Positions 54,320 through 63,254 of a DNA stretch of 64,000 nucleotides are shown piece by piece. Source of the stretch: Streptomyces sp. Root1304 (lineage in GTDB: Bacteria; Actinomycetota; Actinomycetes; Streptomycetales; Streptomycetaceae). The translations under genes and the position numbers were made by a program. The stretch spans positions 174,937 through 238,936 of the forward strand of contig NZ_LMEP01000002.1 of NCBI RefSeq assembly GCF_001426405.1, read 5' to 3'. Positions within the stretch are counted from its first letter, which is position 1. The number at the start of each line of letters is the position of its first letter. The notes beneath the pieces are model-generated. The model was not told the DNA's origin and ran no database searches. It was given only the letters and a program-made list of their open reading frames with translations.

Positions 54320-56140
54320 TCAGGCGGCGTTCGTGGCGCGCAGGGCGTCGACGTGGTCGGCGAGGTCGCGCAGCCGGGGGTGCTTGTAGACGTCCTTGAC
54401 GGGGACCGGCCGGCCGAGGCTCTTCTTCAGGCGTCCGACGACGCGGAGCGCCATCAGGGAGTGGCCGCCGAGGGCGAAGAAGTCGTCGTCGACGCCGATC
54501 GAGGCCCGGCCCAGGACCTCGGACCAGACGCCCGCGATCAGCCGCTCGGTCTCGGTGGCCGGGGCGCCGCCCGCGGCCTCCGCCGGTCCGCCGGCCGCCT
54601 CGGGGGCGGGCAGGGCCGCGGTGTCGAGCTTGCCGTTGGGGGTCAGCGGCAGCGCGTCGAGGAAGACGTAGTCGGACGGGAGCATGAACTCCGGGAGCGC
54701 CTGCGCCGCGTGCTTGCGGAGCAGTGCCGCGCCCGGCTCCGTACCGGTCTCCGGGCCGGCGTCGCCGGCGGCGGGGACGAGGTAGGCGACGAGACGGTCG
54801 CCGGAGGCGTCGGTGGTGTCGGCCGCCGGGCGGATCTGGACCACGGCCGTGGCGACGTCCGGGTGCGAGGCGAGGACGTGCTCGATCTCCCCCAGCTCCA
54901 TGCGGTAGCCGCGGAACTTGACCTGCCGGTCGGCGCGGCCGACGAACTCCAGTCCGTGCGGCGTCCGCCGGACCACGTCACCGGTCCGGTACATCCGGCT
55001 GCCGGGCGTGCCGAACGGGTCGGCCGGGAAGCGCTCGGCGGTCAGCTCCGGCTGGTTCACGTAGCCGAGGGCCAGTCGCGGTCCGGCGATGCACAGCTCA
55101 CCGGGCTCGCCGTCCGGGACCTGGCGTCCCGACGCGTCCAGGACGTGGAGCCGGTTGCCGGGCAGGGCGTCGCCGATGTGCGGGCCCTCGCCGGTGATCC
55201 AGGCGGCGGTCGCGTCGACGGTGCACTCGGTCGGACCGTAGAGGTTGAGCGCGTCGAGGACGCCGTTCGCGGTGGCCTCGGACAGCTCGCGCCAGGTCCG
55301 CTCCGGGACCGGCTCGCCGCCCATGAAGAGGCGCGGGACCCGGCCGTCGGCGCGGGGCCGCAGCAGGGTGGCGCGGAGCATCTCCCAGTGCGAGGGCGTG
55401 AGGTCGAGGTCGGTGACGGCGAGCCGGTCGAACAGCTCCTCCAGGCGCTCCGGGTCCTTGCGCACCTCGTCGTCCAGGACGACGACGCTGTCGCCCCGGC
55501 AGACCCGGACCCACTGCTGGACGGAGGCGTCGAAGGAGACGCCGGCGTTCCAGGCGACGGTCCGCGGCTCGGGGCCGTACGCCCCGAACTCCTCCAGGGC
55601 CGCGACCAGCGAGGCCACACCGGCCCGGGTGGCCTCCACGCCCTTGGGGCGGCCGGTGGAACCGGAGGTGAAGATGACGTACGCGGGGGCGTCGGCGGCC
55701 GGCAGGTCGTCGAAGGGGACGGGGGCGGGCGACCGCTCGGGCAGCGCCGCCGGGTCGACCAGCTCGACGCCCGCCGGGGCGAATCCGGTGTCGGCGCCCG
55801 TGTCGGCGACGAGGACCCGGATGCCGGACTCCTCGGCCATGTAGGTGAGGCGGTCGTGCGGGTAGGCCTGGTCGAGGGGGACGTACGCGGCTCCGGCGCG
55901 CCAGGTGGCGAGCAGGGCGACGACGAGTCCGGCACCGCGCCGCAGGTGGATGCCGACGCGGTCGCCCGGGGCGACACCGCGGGCGATCAGCTCACCGGCG
56001 AGGAGGCGGGTGCGCTCCTCCAGCGCGGCGAAGGTCAGGGTGGCGTCGGAGCCGTGGACGGCGAGGCGGTCGGGGTGGCTGCGCGCGACCCGCAGGAAAC
56101 GGGCCGGCGCGTCGATGGGCTCCTCGTGGAGGACGGCCAT
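54320..56140 (-). CDS. Stand-alone A-PCP didomain, Gln/Glu-like specificity
   Basis: A 606-aa NRPS didomain with no C or TE domain. A domain about 1-510: YVIFTSGSTGRPKG (A3), LYGPTECTVDAT (A5), MYRTGDVVRR (A7), FRGYRMELGEIE (A8) and NGKLDTAAL (A10, catalytic Lys). PCP about 530-600 with FFALGGHSLMAL. My reading of the specificity residues is DAQDFGLVDK, close to the Gln code DAQDLGVVDK. It likely activates Gln or Glu for on-carrier hydroxylation by a neighbouring oxygenase; release by the TEII or direct transfer to the NRPS would follow. ATG at 56140 follows AAGGAG by 8 nt. Confidence 0.93.
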   Translation of the reverse strand: MAVLHEEPIDAPARFLRVARSHPDRLAVHGSDATLTFAALEERTRLLAGELIARGVAPGDRVGIHLRRGAGLVVALLATWRAGAAYVPLDQAYPHDRLTYMAEESGIRVLVADTGADTGFAPAGVELVDPAALPERSPAPVPFDDLPAADAPAYVIFTSGSTGRPKGVEATRAGVASLVAALEEFGAYGPEPRTVAWNAGVSFDASVQQWVRVCRGDSVVVLDDEVRKDPERLEELFDRLAVTDLDLTPSHWEMLRATLLRPRADGRVPRLFMGGEPVPERTWRELSEATANGVLDALNLYGPTECTVDATAAWITGEGPHIGDALPGNRLHVLDASGRQVPDGEPGELCIAGPRLALGYVNQPELTAERFPADPFGTPGSRMYRTGDVVRRTPHGLEFVGRADRQVKFRGYRMELGEIEHVLASHPDVATAVVQIRPAADTTDASGDRLVAYLVPAAGDAGPETGTEPGAALLRKHAAQALPEFMLPSDYVFLDALPLTPNGKLDTAALPAPEAAGGPAEAAGGAPATETERLIAGVWSEVLGRASIGVDDDFFALGGHSLMALRVVGRLKKSLGRPVPVKDVYKHPRLRDLADHVDALRATNAA

Positions 56141-56201
56141 GGAACACGCTCCTTGGGACGGGAGGGTCGGGTGGGGTGAGCTGGGACGGCGGTGGCGTCG
56201 C

Positions 56202-57284
56202 TCAGGCGAAGCGCGCGGCCGGGCGGACCGACGGGCGGCAGTCCTCGACGTCGGCCGGGTTGCCCATGGCGACGACGATCTTCCGGTCGCCGCGGAAGGG
56301 GTCGCGGCCGTGGGAGGTGAGGATGTTGTCGACGAGCATCACGTCGCCGACCTGCCACCGCTCGCGGACGGTCGCCTTGTCGTACGCCTCCTGGAGGGCG
56401 TCCAGGTCCTCGCGGCTGAGCGGGGTGCCGTCGCCGAAGGCGGTGTTGAACGGCAGGCCCTCGCGGCCGAACTCGTCGACCAGGGTCTCGCGGAGCTCCT
56501 CGTCGAGCGCCCACTCGTTCCAGAAGACGAGGTGGTTGAACCAGACCTCCTCGCCCGTGTCCGGGTGGCGGATGGTGCCGGGGCGTACCTGGCTGGTGCG
56601 CAGGTTGCCGTCCTCCTGCCAGTCGAGGGCGATGCGGTTCTCGGCGCAGTAGCGCTCGACGTCCGCCGGGTCCTCGGTGGCGAAGGCGGTCTTCCAGTCG
56701 GTGGAGATGTAGTCCGAGTAGCTGCGCTGGAGCAGCCAGCCGTGGGCGCGCATCTTCTCGGCGAGCGCCGGCGGGACGTTCGCGAGGACCTTGCGGACGT
56801 CGGCGACGGGGGTCGCACCCTGCTCGGCGGGGGCGATCAGGCAGCCGAAGAGGAGGGCCCGGGGGAAGGTCAGGGTGTAGCTGTTCTCGTTGTGCATGCG
56901 GATCGACTGCGACGGCGGCAGGTCCGTGGAGGAGAAGACGTCGTCGCCGAAGCTGCTGCGCGGGGTGGCCTTCTCGCGGTACGGGGTGCGCTCGGGGACG
57001 AGCACGTCCCGGACGCGGGCGAAGTCCTCGACCGTACGCACCGGCAGGCCGCGCAGGTACAGGGCGCCGTGCACATGGAGGGCCGCGGTCAGCTCGGGCA
57101 GCCGCTCCTGGAGCCAGGCGCAGGCCTCGTCGATGTCGGCGAAGGCGGGGGCCTCGGCGGTGGCGGGCTTGCCGGGGGCGGTCCGCCAGTCGAGGACGGC
57201 GGTGGGCGCGGGGGCCGGGACGGACGGGTCGGCGGCGCGAACGGCGGTGGTGCGTACGGCGGTTCGCACGGTCGTGGTGGTCAC
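56202..57284 (-). CDS. TauD/SyrP-like Fe(II)/2-oxoglutarate dioxygenase
   Basis: A 360-aa TauD/TfdA-superfamily oxygenase. RMHNENSYTLTFPRALLFG gives the His-x-Glu iron site, the distal His is in DNILTSHGRDPFRG, and the following Arg binds 2-oxoglutarate. Its closest relatives appear to be SyrP-like and related enzymes that beta-hydroxylate carrier-bound amino acids. The first roughly 35 residues (Thr/Val/Arg/Ala-rich) look disordered. GTG at 57284 has AAGGAA upstream. It lies 61 bp before the A-PCP gene, the likely carrier of its substrate. Confidence 0.88.
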   Translation of the reverse strand: MTTTTVRTAVRTTAVRAADPSVPAPAPTAVLDWRTAPGKPATAEAPAFADIDEACAWLQERLPELTAALHVHGALYLRGLPVRTVEDFARVRDVLVPERTPYREKATPRSSFGDDVFSSTDLPPSQSIRMHNENSYTLTFPRALLFGCLIAPAEQGATPVADVRKVLANVPPALAEKMRAHGWLLQRSYSDYISTDWKTAFATEDPADVERYCAENRIALDWQEDGNLRTSQVRPGTIRHPDTGEEVWFNHLVFWNEWALDEELRETLVDEFGREGLPFNTAFGDGTPLSREDLDALQEAYDKATVRERWQVGDVMLVDNILTSHGRDPFRGDRKIVVAMGNPADVEDCRPSVRPAARFA

Positions 57285-57346
57285 CGGGGCTTCCTTTCGT
57301 GGGTGAGGGGAGGGCGGGGGCGCGTGGCGGTCCCGGGGGGGCGCGG

Positions 57347-58384
57347 TCACGCGGCGGCGAGGGCGTTCCTGACGGCCTCGCCCGCTTCCTTGGTGCCGAG
57401 GACTCCGCCCAGGTCGGGGGTGCACTGCCCCTCGCGGATGGCCGTGCCGACGGCGCGGCGGAGGGCGTCGGCCTCGGTGGCCCAGCCGAGGTGTTCGAGC
57501 ATCAGGGCGGAGCTGAGGATGGCGCCGAAGGGGTTGCCGATGCCCTGGCCCGCGATGTCGGGGGCGCTGCCGTGCACGGGCTCGTAGAGGCCGAAGCCGG
57601 TGACGGGGTTGATGTTGGCGGAGGCCGCGTTGCCGAGGCCGCCGGCGAGCATCGCCGCGAGGTCGCTGAGGATGTCGCCGTACGAGTTGTTGGTGACGAT
57701 GACGTCGAACTGGGAGGGGTCGGAGATGAACTTCATCGCCGCCGCGTCGACGTACAGGTGGGTGGACGTGATGTCGGGACGCTTGGCCGCGGCCTCCTGG
57801 AAGGCCCGCTGCCAGACCTGTCCGCCGTGCCGGACGGCGTTCGACTTGTCGACCATGCAGACGCCGCGCTTGGCGATGGAGTACGCGTACTCCATGATCC
57901 GCGAGACGCCCATGTGGGTGCTGACGTCGGCGTCGACGGCCATCTCGTGCTCGGTGCCGGCCCGCAGGACACCGCCGATGTCGGTGTAGAGGCCCTCGGT
58001 GTTCTCGCGGACGATGACGCAGTCGAGCTTCCGGGTCCGCTCGTCGCGCAGCGGGCTGAGGCGCTCGTCGAGCAGGGCGGCCGGGCGGTGGTTGACGAAG
58101 AGGTCGAGGTCGAAGCGGAGGCGGAGGAGGACGCCGCGGCCGTAGTCGGAGGTCTTCACGCGGGGGTCGCCGATGGCGCCGAAGAGCACGGCGTCGCCGG
58201 CCTTGACGCGCTCGAAGTCCTCGTCGGAGAGGGAGACGCCGGTACGGAGGTAGGTGTCGGCGTTGACGTGGTCGAGGACGTCGAAGCGGAGGTCGAGGCC
58301 GAGGGCGTCGATGGTCTCCAGGGCCTCCCTGGTCACCTCGGGGCCGATGCCGTCACCGGGGATGACGGTCACTGTCTTGGTCAT
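57347..58384 (-). CDS. Isopropylmalate/isocitrate dehydrogenase family, LeuB-like
   Basis: A 345-aa beta-decarboxylating dehydrogenase. VTVIPGDGIGPEV at the N-terminus, the LLRLRFDLDLFVNHRP segment, RENTEGLYTDIGGV and DVIVTNNSYGDILSDLAAMLAGGLG are characteristic; Mg- and NAD-binding residues look intact. It oxidatively decarboxylates a 3-substituted malate in the chain-extension cycle. The side-chain specificity loop cannot be read reliably. ATG at 58384; GTG at 58396 is an alternative. It is co-directional with the other leu-type genes, 93 bp after the aminotransferase. Confidence 0.9.
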   Translation of the reverse strand: MTKTVTVIPGDGIGPEVTREALETIDALGLDLRFDVLDHVNADTYLRTGVSLSDEDFERVKAGDAVLFGAIGDPRVKTSDYGRGVLLRLRFDLDLFVNHRPAALLDERLSPLRDERTRKLDCVIVRENTEGLYTDIGGVLRAGTEHEMAVDADVSTHMGVSRIMEYAYSIAKRGVCMVDKSNAVRHGGQVWQRAFQEAAAKRPDITSTHLYVDAAAMKFISDPSQFDVIVTNNSYGDILSDLAAMLAGGLGNAASANINPVTGFGLYEPVHGSAPDIAGQGIGNPFGAILSSALMLEHLGWATEADALRRAVGTAIREGQCTPDLGGVLGTKEAGEAVRNALAAA

Positions 58385-58430
58385 GAGGGGTCTCACCGTT
58401 TCTTGGCTGATGGAGGGTGGTCGCCGGCCG

Positions 58431-58477
58431 GCGGGCGGTCGGCGGGCGGTCGGCGGTCGGCCGACGGCGGGCGGTCG
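58431..58477 (-). repeat. 11-bp repeats between LeuB-like and aminotransferase genes
   Basis: GCGGGCGGTCG occurs in tandem at 58431-58441 and 58442-58452 and again at 58467-58477 directly beside the aminotransferase stop codon. Confidence 0.6.
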
Positions 58478-59719
58478 TCAGGGGAGGAGGCGGGCGCGGG
58501 CCGCCGCGAGGATCTCCGGGGAGCGGTTGAAGGCCACCCGGACGTAGTTCCGGCCGCGCGCCTCGTCGGCGAAGAACGGGGTGCCGGGGGCGAGGAGGAC
58601 GGAGGACTCCTCCAGGACGCGGCGGACGAAGGTCCGGCAGTCCTCGTCCGTGGCGCCGCGGATGTCGGCGAGGACGAAGCAGCCGCCCTCCGGCAGGCGG
58701 AAGGTGAGCCCCATCCGGGAGAGGATGTCCGCCGTCTCGTCGCGGGCCCGGGACAGCTCCTTCGCGGCGGTGAGGGAGGCCGCGTCGAAGAGGTCCGTGA
58801 GGCCCGCGGCCAGCTGGAGCGGGGCGCCGGCGCCGTTGGTGGTGATCTCGTGGACCCGGCGGAAGACCCGGGTGAGTTCCGGCCGGGCCCGCAGGAACCC
58901 GAGCCGCCAGCCGCTGATGGCGTGGCTCTTGGAGAGCGAGCCGACGACCACGCTGCGGTCGCGCAGCGAGGGCACGTCGGCGACCGAGAGGTGCGGCCGC
59001 CCGTCGAAGACGAGGTTCGCGTACACCTCGTCGGAGATGACCGTCACGTCCCACCGCTCGCACAGGGCGGCGATCCGCTCCAGGTCCTCCGCCGACAAGG
59101 TCTGGCCCGTCGGGTTGGCCGGGGTGTTCAGGATGATCGCCCGGGTGGCGGGACCGAAGGCGGCGGCCAGCTCGTCCGGGTCGAGCCGCCAGTCGGGGCT
59201 TCCCGGCCCCTCCGGCTCGTGGAGGGGGACGAACTTCGGCCGGGCTCCGGCCAGTTCGACGGCGCCGAGGAAGTTCTCGTAGTACGGGTCGAGGAGGACG
59301 ACCTCGTCGCCCGGGTCGACCAGCGAGAACAGCGCCACGCACAGCGCCTCGGTGCCGCCGACCGTGACGGTCAGCTCGGTGTCCGGGTCGGCGGGGGTGG
59401 TGAAGGACTCGGCGATCCGGCGGCGGATGTCCGCGCCGCCGTGCGGCAGTTCGTACTGGTTGACGCCGCCGCGCAGGGCCCGTACAGCCTCCTCGACCAG
59501 CGGCTTCGGGGTCTCCGGCGCACCGGGGGTGCCCACGGCCAGGTCGATGGCGCCGCGCTCGCGGGCCAGCAGGAACAGCTCGGCGAGGTTGCCCTTGGGG
59601 ATGCGCCCGGCCCGCCGGGAGACGGCCGCCCGGCCGCCCGTCGCGGCCGGCGCCGTGAGGGTCCCCGCCGGGGCGGTCGCCGTGGTGGCGCTCGGCCGGG
59701 GGGCGGTCGCCGTCGTCAC
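58478..59719 (-). CDS. Class I/II PLP aminotransferase
   Basis: A 413-aa fold-type I aminotransferase. After a Thr/Ala-rich extension (about 1-30) come YELPHGGADIRRRIA, TVGGTEALCVALFSLVDPGDEV, NTPANPTGQTLS, ISDEVYANLVFDG and the PLP-binding Lys in GSLSKSHAISGWRLGF, with a C-terminal Arg in NYVRVAFNRS. It probably aminates the chain-extended 2-oxo acid. GTG at 59719 overlaps the LeuD-like stop (GTGA), a strong sign that the two act in one pathway. An MppQ-like role in guanidino amino acid synthesis is a less likely alternative. Confidence 0.92.
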   Translation of the reverse strand: MTTATAPRPSATTATAPAGTLTAPAATGGRAAVSRRAGRIPKGNLAELFLLARERGAIDLAVGTPGAPETPKPLVEEAVRALRGGVNQYELPHGGADIRRRIAESFTTPADPDTELTVTVGGTEALCVALFSLVDPGDEVVLLDPYYENFLGAVELAGARPKFVPLHEPEGPGSPDWRLDPDELAAAFGPATRAIILNTPANPTGQTLSAEDLERIAALCERWDVTVISDEVYANLVFDGRPHLSVADVPSLRDRSVVVGSLSKSHAISGWRLGFLRARPELTRVFRRVHEITTNGAGAPLQLAAGLTDLFDAASLTAAKELSRARDETADILSRMGLTFRLPEGGCFVLADIRGATDEDCRTFVRRVLEESSVLLAPGTPFFADEARGRNYVRVAFNRSPEILAAARARLLP

Positions 59720-60354
59720 GACGCCCGCCGGAGCTTCGCCGCGTCCGGGGAGGAGAAGCTGCCGCGGGTGATGCTGGTCATCCAGGCCGGCCGGCGCTCC
59801 TCGTAGGCGGCGATCACGTCGGCCTTGCGGAGGGTCACGTCGATGTCGTCGAGACCGTTGAGGAGGAGCCAGCGGGCACGGTGGTCCGCCTCGAACTCCC
59901 AGGTCCGGCCGTCGGCGGTGACGGTCAGCTCCTGGAGGTCGACGGTGATCTCGAACTCGGGGTCGGCGAGGGACAGTTCGGCCAGCTCGGCGACGACCTC
60001 CACCGGCAGGGCCACCGCGAGGAGGCCGTTCTTCAGGGCGTTGCGCAGGAAGATGTCGCCGAAGCTGGTGGCGATGACCGCACGGAAGCCCCAGTCGCGC
60101 AGCGCCCACACGGCGTGCTCGCGCGAGCTGCCCGTACCGAAGTTGTGTCCCGCGACCAGGACGCTGGCGCCCTGGTGCGCCGGCCGGTTCAGGACGAAGT
60201 CGGGCTCCTTGCGCCAGTGGCCGAACAGGGTGTCGGCGTAACCGGACTTGGTGAGGCGCTTGCAGAACTCGGCCGGGATGATCTGGTCGGTGTCGACGTC
60301 GTCCCTGCTCAGCGCCACGGCCTGGCCGGTGTGCGCCTTCATCGGCTCTCTCAT
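59716..60354 (-). CDS. Isopropylmalate isomerase small subunit, LeuD-like
   Basis: A 212-aa small subunit. [11 protein letters not shown], the substrate loop [30 protein letters not shown] and [15 protein letters not shown] are diagnostic. With LeuC it isomerises 2-alkylmalate to 3-alkylmalate through dehydration and rehydration. ATG at 60354 overlaps the LeuC stop and has GGAGG 7 nt upstream. The coupled stop-start chain with LeuA, LeuC and the aminotransferase implies equimolar production. Confidence 0.93.
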   Translation of the reverse strand: MREPMKAHTGQAVALSRDDVDTDQIIPAEFCKRLTKSGYADTLFGHWRKEPDFVLNRPAHQGASVLVAGHNFGTGSSREHAVWALRDWGFRAVIATSFGDIFLRNALKNGLLAVALPVEVVAELAELSLADPEFEITVDLQELTVTADGRTWEFEADHRARWLLLNGLDDIDVTLRKADVIAAYEERRPAWMTSITRGSFSSPDAAKLRRAS

Positions 60355-61802
60355 GCCTGGTCCTCCTGCTCGTTCTTCGGGTCGGTCAGCTCGCTCGGGG
60401 TGGCCAGTCGCCCGACGACGGCGGTGGCGGCGGCCACCACGGGCGAGACCAGATGGGTGCGGGCGTGGGTGCCCTGCCGGCCCTCGTAGTTGCGGTTCGA
60501 GGTGGAGGCGACGCGCTGGATGCCCTGGAGGCGGTCGGCGTTGATGCCCATGCACATCGAGCAGCCGGAGAGCCGCCACTGCGCGCCGGCGTCCAGGAAG
60601 ACCTGGTGCAGGCCCTCCTCCTCGGCCTGGGCGCGGACCGCCATCGAGCCGGGGACGACGAGCATCGTGATCGACGGGGCGACCTTCCGGCCGCGCAGCA
60701 CGTCGGCCGCGGCCCGCAGGTCCTCGATGCGGCCGTTGGTGCAGGAGCCGAGGAAGACCGTGTTGATGTCGATGTCCCGCATCGGCACGTGCGCTTCGAG
60801 ACCCATGTACTCCAGGGCCCGGCGCGCCGCCGCCTGCTCGGCGTCGCTCGCGAAGGACTCGGGGGCGGGGACCTCGGCGTCCAGCGGTACGGCCTGGCCG
60901 GGGTTGGTGCCCCAGGTGACGAAGGGCTTCAGCCCGGTGACGTCCAGCTCGACGACCCGGTCGAAGGCGGCGCCCTCGTCGGTCCGCAGCGACTCCCAGT
61001 AGGCGCGGGCCTCCTCCCACTCGGCGTCCGCGGCCGGGTCCCAGCGCTCGCGCAGGTAGTCGACCGTCTTGTCGTCCGGGGCGATGAGACCGGCGCGGGC
61101 ACCGGCCTCGATGCTCATGTTGCAGACCGTCATCCGCCCCTCCATGGAGAGGTTCTCGACGGCCTTGCCGCGGTACTCGATGGCGTAGCCGTTGGCCCCG
61201 TTGGCCCCGATGTGCGCGATCAGCGCGAGGATCAGGTCCTTCGGCGTGACGTCCGCCGGCGGCTCGCCGACGAACTCGACCGACATCGTCCTCGGCCGCT
61301 GGAGGGCCAGCGTCTGGGTGGCGAGGACGTGCTCGACGTCGCTGGTACCGACGCCGAAGGCGAGGGCACCGAAGGCGCCGTGCGTGGAGGTGTGGCTGTC
61401 GCCGCACACCACGGTCATGCCCGGGCGGACGAAGCCCAGCTCCGGTGCCACGACGTGCACGATGCCCTGCCGGTCGTCGCCCAGCGAGAACAGCTCGATG
61501 CCCTGCTCCTCGCAGTTCTCGCGGAGCCGCTCCAGCTGCGCGCTGCCCATCGCGTCCTTCACGAACAGCGTGTTGGTGGGCACGTTGTGGTCTTCCAGGG
61601 CGAGCGCCAGGTCGGGTCTGCGGACCCGGCGTCCGGTGAGCTGGAGGCCGTCGAAGGCCTGCGGCGAGCTGGCCTCGTGGAGCAGGTGCAGGTCGATGTA
61701 GAGGAGGTCGGGTTCGCCCGGCGCCCGGTCGACGACGTGGTTCTCCCACACCTTCTCGATCAGGTTGCGCTCGGTGCGCTCCGGCTGCGTGATCGTGCTC
61801 AT
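60351..61802 (-). CDS. Isopropylmalate isomerase large subunit, LeuC-like
   Basis: A 483-aa aconitase-family large subunit with the [4Fe-4S] Cys ligands in FLGSCTNGR and SGCSMCMG (three Cys), [23 protein letters not shown] and [12 protein letters not shown]. It appears complete and catalytically competent. ATG at 61802 overlaps the LeuA-like stop (ATGA). The Streptomyces genome should also have the primary leuC elsewhere, so this copy is probably dedicated to the NRPS pathway; that can only be confirmed outside the window. Confidence 0.93.
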   Translation of the reverse strand: MSTITQPERTERNLIEKVWENHVVDRAPGEPDLLYIDLHLLHEASSPQAFDGLQLTGRRVRRPDLALALEDHNVPTNTLFVKDAMGSAQLERLRENCEEQGIELFSLGDDRQGIVHVVAPELGFVRPGMTVVCGDSHTSTHGAFGALAFGVGTSDVEHVLATQTLALQRPRTMSVEFVGEPPADVTPKDLILALIAHIGANGANGYAIEYRGKAVENLSMEGRMTVCNMSIEAGARAGLIAPDDKTVDYLRERWDPAADAEWEEARAYWESLRTDEGAAFDRVVELDVTGLKPFVTWGTNPGQAVPLDAEVPAPESFASDAEQAAARRALEYMGLEAHVPMRDIDINTVFLGSCTNGRIEDLRAAADVLRGRKVAPSITMLVVPGSMAVRAQAEEEGLHQVFLDAGAQWRLSGCSMCMGINADRLQGIQRVASTSNRNYEGRQGTHARTHLVSPVVAAATAVVGRLATPSELTDPKNEQEDQA

Positions 61803-63022
61803 CGTGCGGCCACCGCCATCTCGGCGGTCGGGGCGGCGGCGGTGGCCGGCGCCGAGGCGCGCAGCAGACGGCCGGTGATGATCTCGCGCAGGTCGCCCAG
61901 CTCGATGCAGGTGCCGTCGGCGCGGTTGGCGATGTAGGTGTCGTAGATCTCGTCGAGCAGATCGCGCTCGACGCCCAGGCCCATCTGGTCGAACAGGTTG
62001 CGGATGACGTTGCGTCCGGAGTGCCGGCCGATGAGAATTCCGCGGTCGCGACCGAAGAGGTGCGGCTCGACGTATTCGTACGTCACCGGGTTGCGCAGCA
62101 TTCCCGCCTGGTGGATTCCGGCCTGCGTGGCGAATGCGTTGTCACCGAACACGGCCTTGTTGCGCGGCGTCGACATTCCGATGATCCGGCTGAGGATCAG
62201 ATAGGCGTCGTAGAGCTTCTCGGTCTGGAGACGGCTGGTCACACCCAGCAGCTCACCCTTGTAGAGAAGGACGGCGGCCAGCTCTTCGAGGGGGGTGTTT
62301 CCGGCGCGCTCACCGATTCCGGCGAGTGTCGACTGCACCTCGTCCGCGCCCGCCTCGATACCGGCGAGGGCATTGGCGAGGGAAAGTCCGAGGTCCTGGT
62401 GGCAGTGCGTGGAAAGGATGACGTCGTCGGGGATCCAGGAGCGGACCCGGGCGACCTGGGCGCCGTATTCCGACGGGATCATGCAGCCGGTGGTGTCGGC
62501 GAGCGCGACGGTCCTGGCGCCCTCCGCGACGCCCGCCTCGATCAGCGGACGCAGCATGTCGTCGGTGCCGCGGCTGGCGTCCTCGATGCCGAGCGTGATG
62601 TCGGTGAAGCCGAGCTCACGGGCGAACCGGATGCTGTCGATGATCTCGTGCAGGCCTTCGGCCCTGGTCAGACCGCGCTTGTGCTCCAGGTGGACATCGC
62701 TGCCGGTGGCCATGATCTGGACCTGGTGGTCGATGCCGCCGGCCTCGGCCGCCAGCTCGATGTCCTCGCGGACCGCACGGTTGAGGGTGGCGACCTTGGC
62801 GGTCGTGAGCGCCTCGGCGATCAGCTTGGTGGCGAGGAAGTCGCTCGGGGAGGAGCTGGGGAAGCCGGCCTCGATGGTGTCGACGCCGGTGGCCTCGATG
62901 GCGAGGGCAAGTTCCAGCTTCTGCTCCGCGTTCATCGCGTTGCCGGGGGCCTGCTCTCCGTCGCGGAGCGTCGAGTCGAATACGCGGAGCCGACGTGCCG
63001 GGGAGTTGGGGCTCGAAGTCAT
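61799..63022 (-). CDS. 2-isopropylmalate synthase-like enzyme without regulatory domain
   Basis: A 407-aa DRE-TIM acyltransferase. [15 protein letters not shown], the HxH metal site in [30 protein letters not shown] and AGIHQAGML are conserved. Canonical LeuA has a C-terminal LeuA-dimer (leucine feedback) domain of roughly 120-150 residues; here the protein ends in an Ala/Thr tail after the catalytic and linker regions, so it should escape leucine inhibition. It would condense acetyl-CoA with a 2-oxo acid, the first step of chain extension. ATG at 63022 follows AGAGG. It heads the minus-strand biosynthetic operon. Confidence 0.92.
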   Translation of the reverse strand: MTSSPNSPARRLRVFDSTLRDGEQAPGNAMNAEQKLELALAIEATGVDTIEAGFPSSSPSDFLATKLIAEALTTAKVATLNRAVREDIELAAEAGGIDHQVQIMATGSDVHLEHKRGLTRAEGLHEIIDSIRFARELGFTDITLGIEDASRGTDDMLRPLIEAGVAEGARTVALADTTGCMIPSEYGAQVARVRSWIPDDVILSTHCHQDLGLSLANALAGIEAGADEVQSTLAGIGERAGNTPLEELAAVLLYKGELLGVTSRLQTEKLYDAYLILSRIIGMSTPRNKAVFGDNAFATQAGIHQAGMLRNPVTYEYVEPHLFGRDRGILIGRHSGRNVIRNLFDQMGLGVERDLLDEIYDTYIANRADGTCIELGDLREIITGRLLRASAPATAAAPTAEMAVAAR

Positions 63023-63161
63023 GATTCTGCCTCTTTCGGGAACGCCGCCATGAGACACAGGATCGGGAGATCGCACTGTGCGGCAGCGGGGGCTTGTGGC
63101 CGACGGCGGTGACTTTACGCGGCTGGGAACGCCGCCCGTCAAGCCCTTTCCGCAAAATAGA

Positions 63162-63182
63162 GCGTCGATAGTGGCCCGATGG
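63162..63182. promoter_or_regulatory. Cluster motif upstream of the second NRPS gene
   Basis: TCGATAGTGGCCCGATGG at 63165-63182 matches 17 of 18 bases of the site at 46745-46762. It lies 73 bp upstream of the NRPS start and within the divergent promoter of the LeuA-like gene. Confidence 0.6.
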
Positions 63183-63254
63183 AGGGGTATTGGAGAATGA
63201 GCCACAAGCGCGCATTTCCCTATGCATCGAGTGGCGAATCAAGGAGTGATTTTA

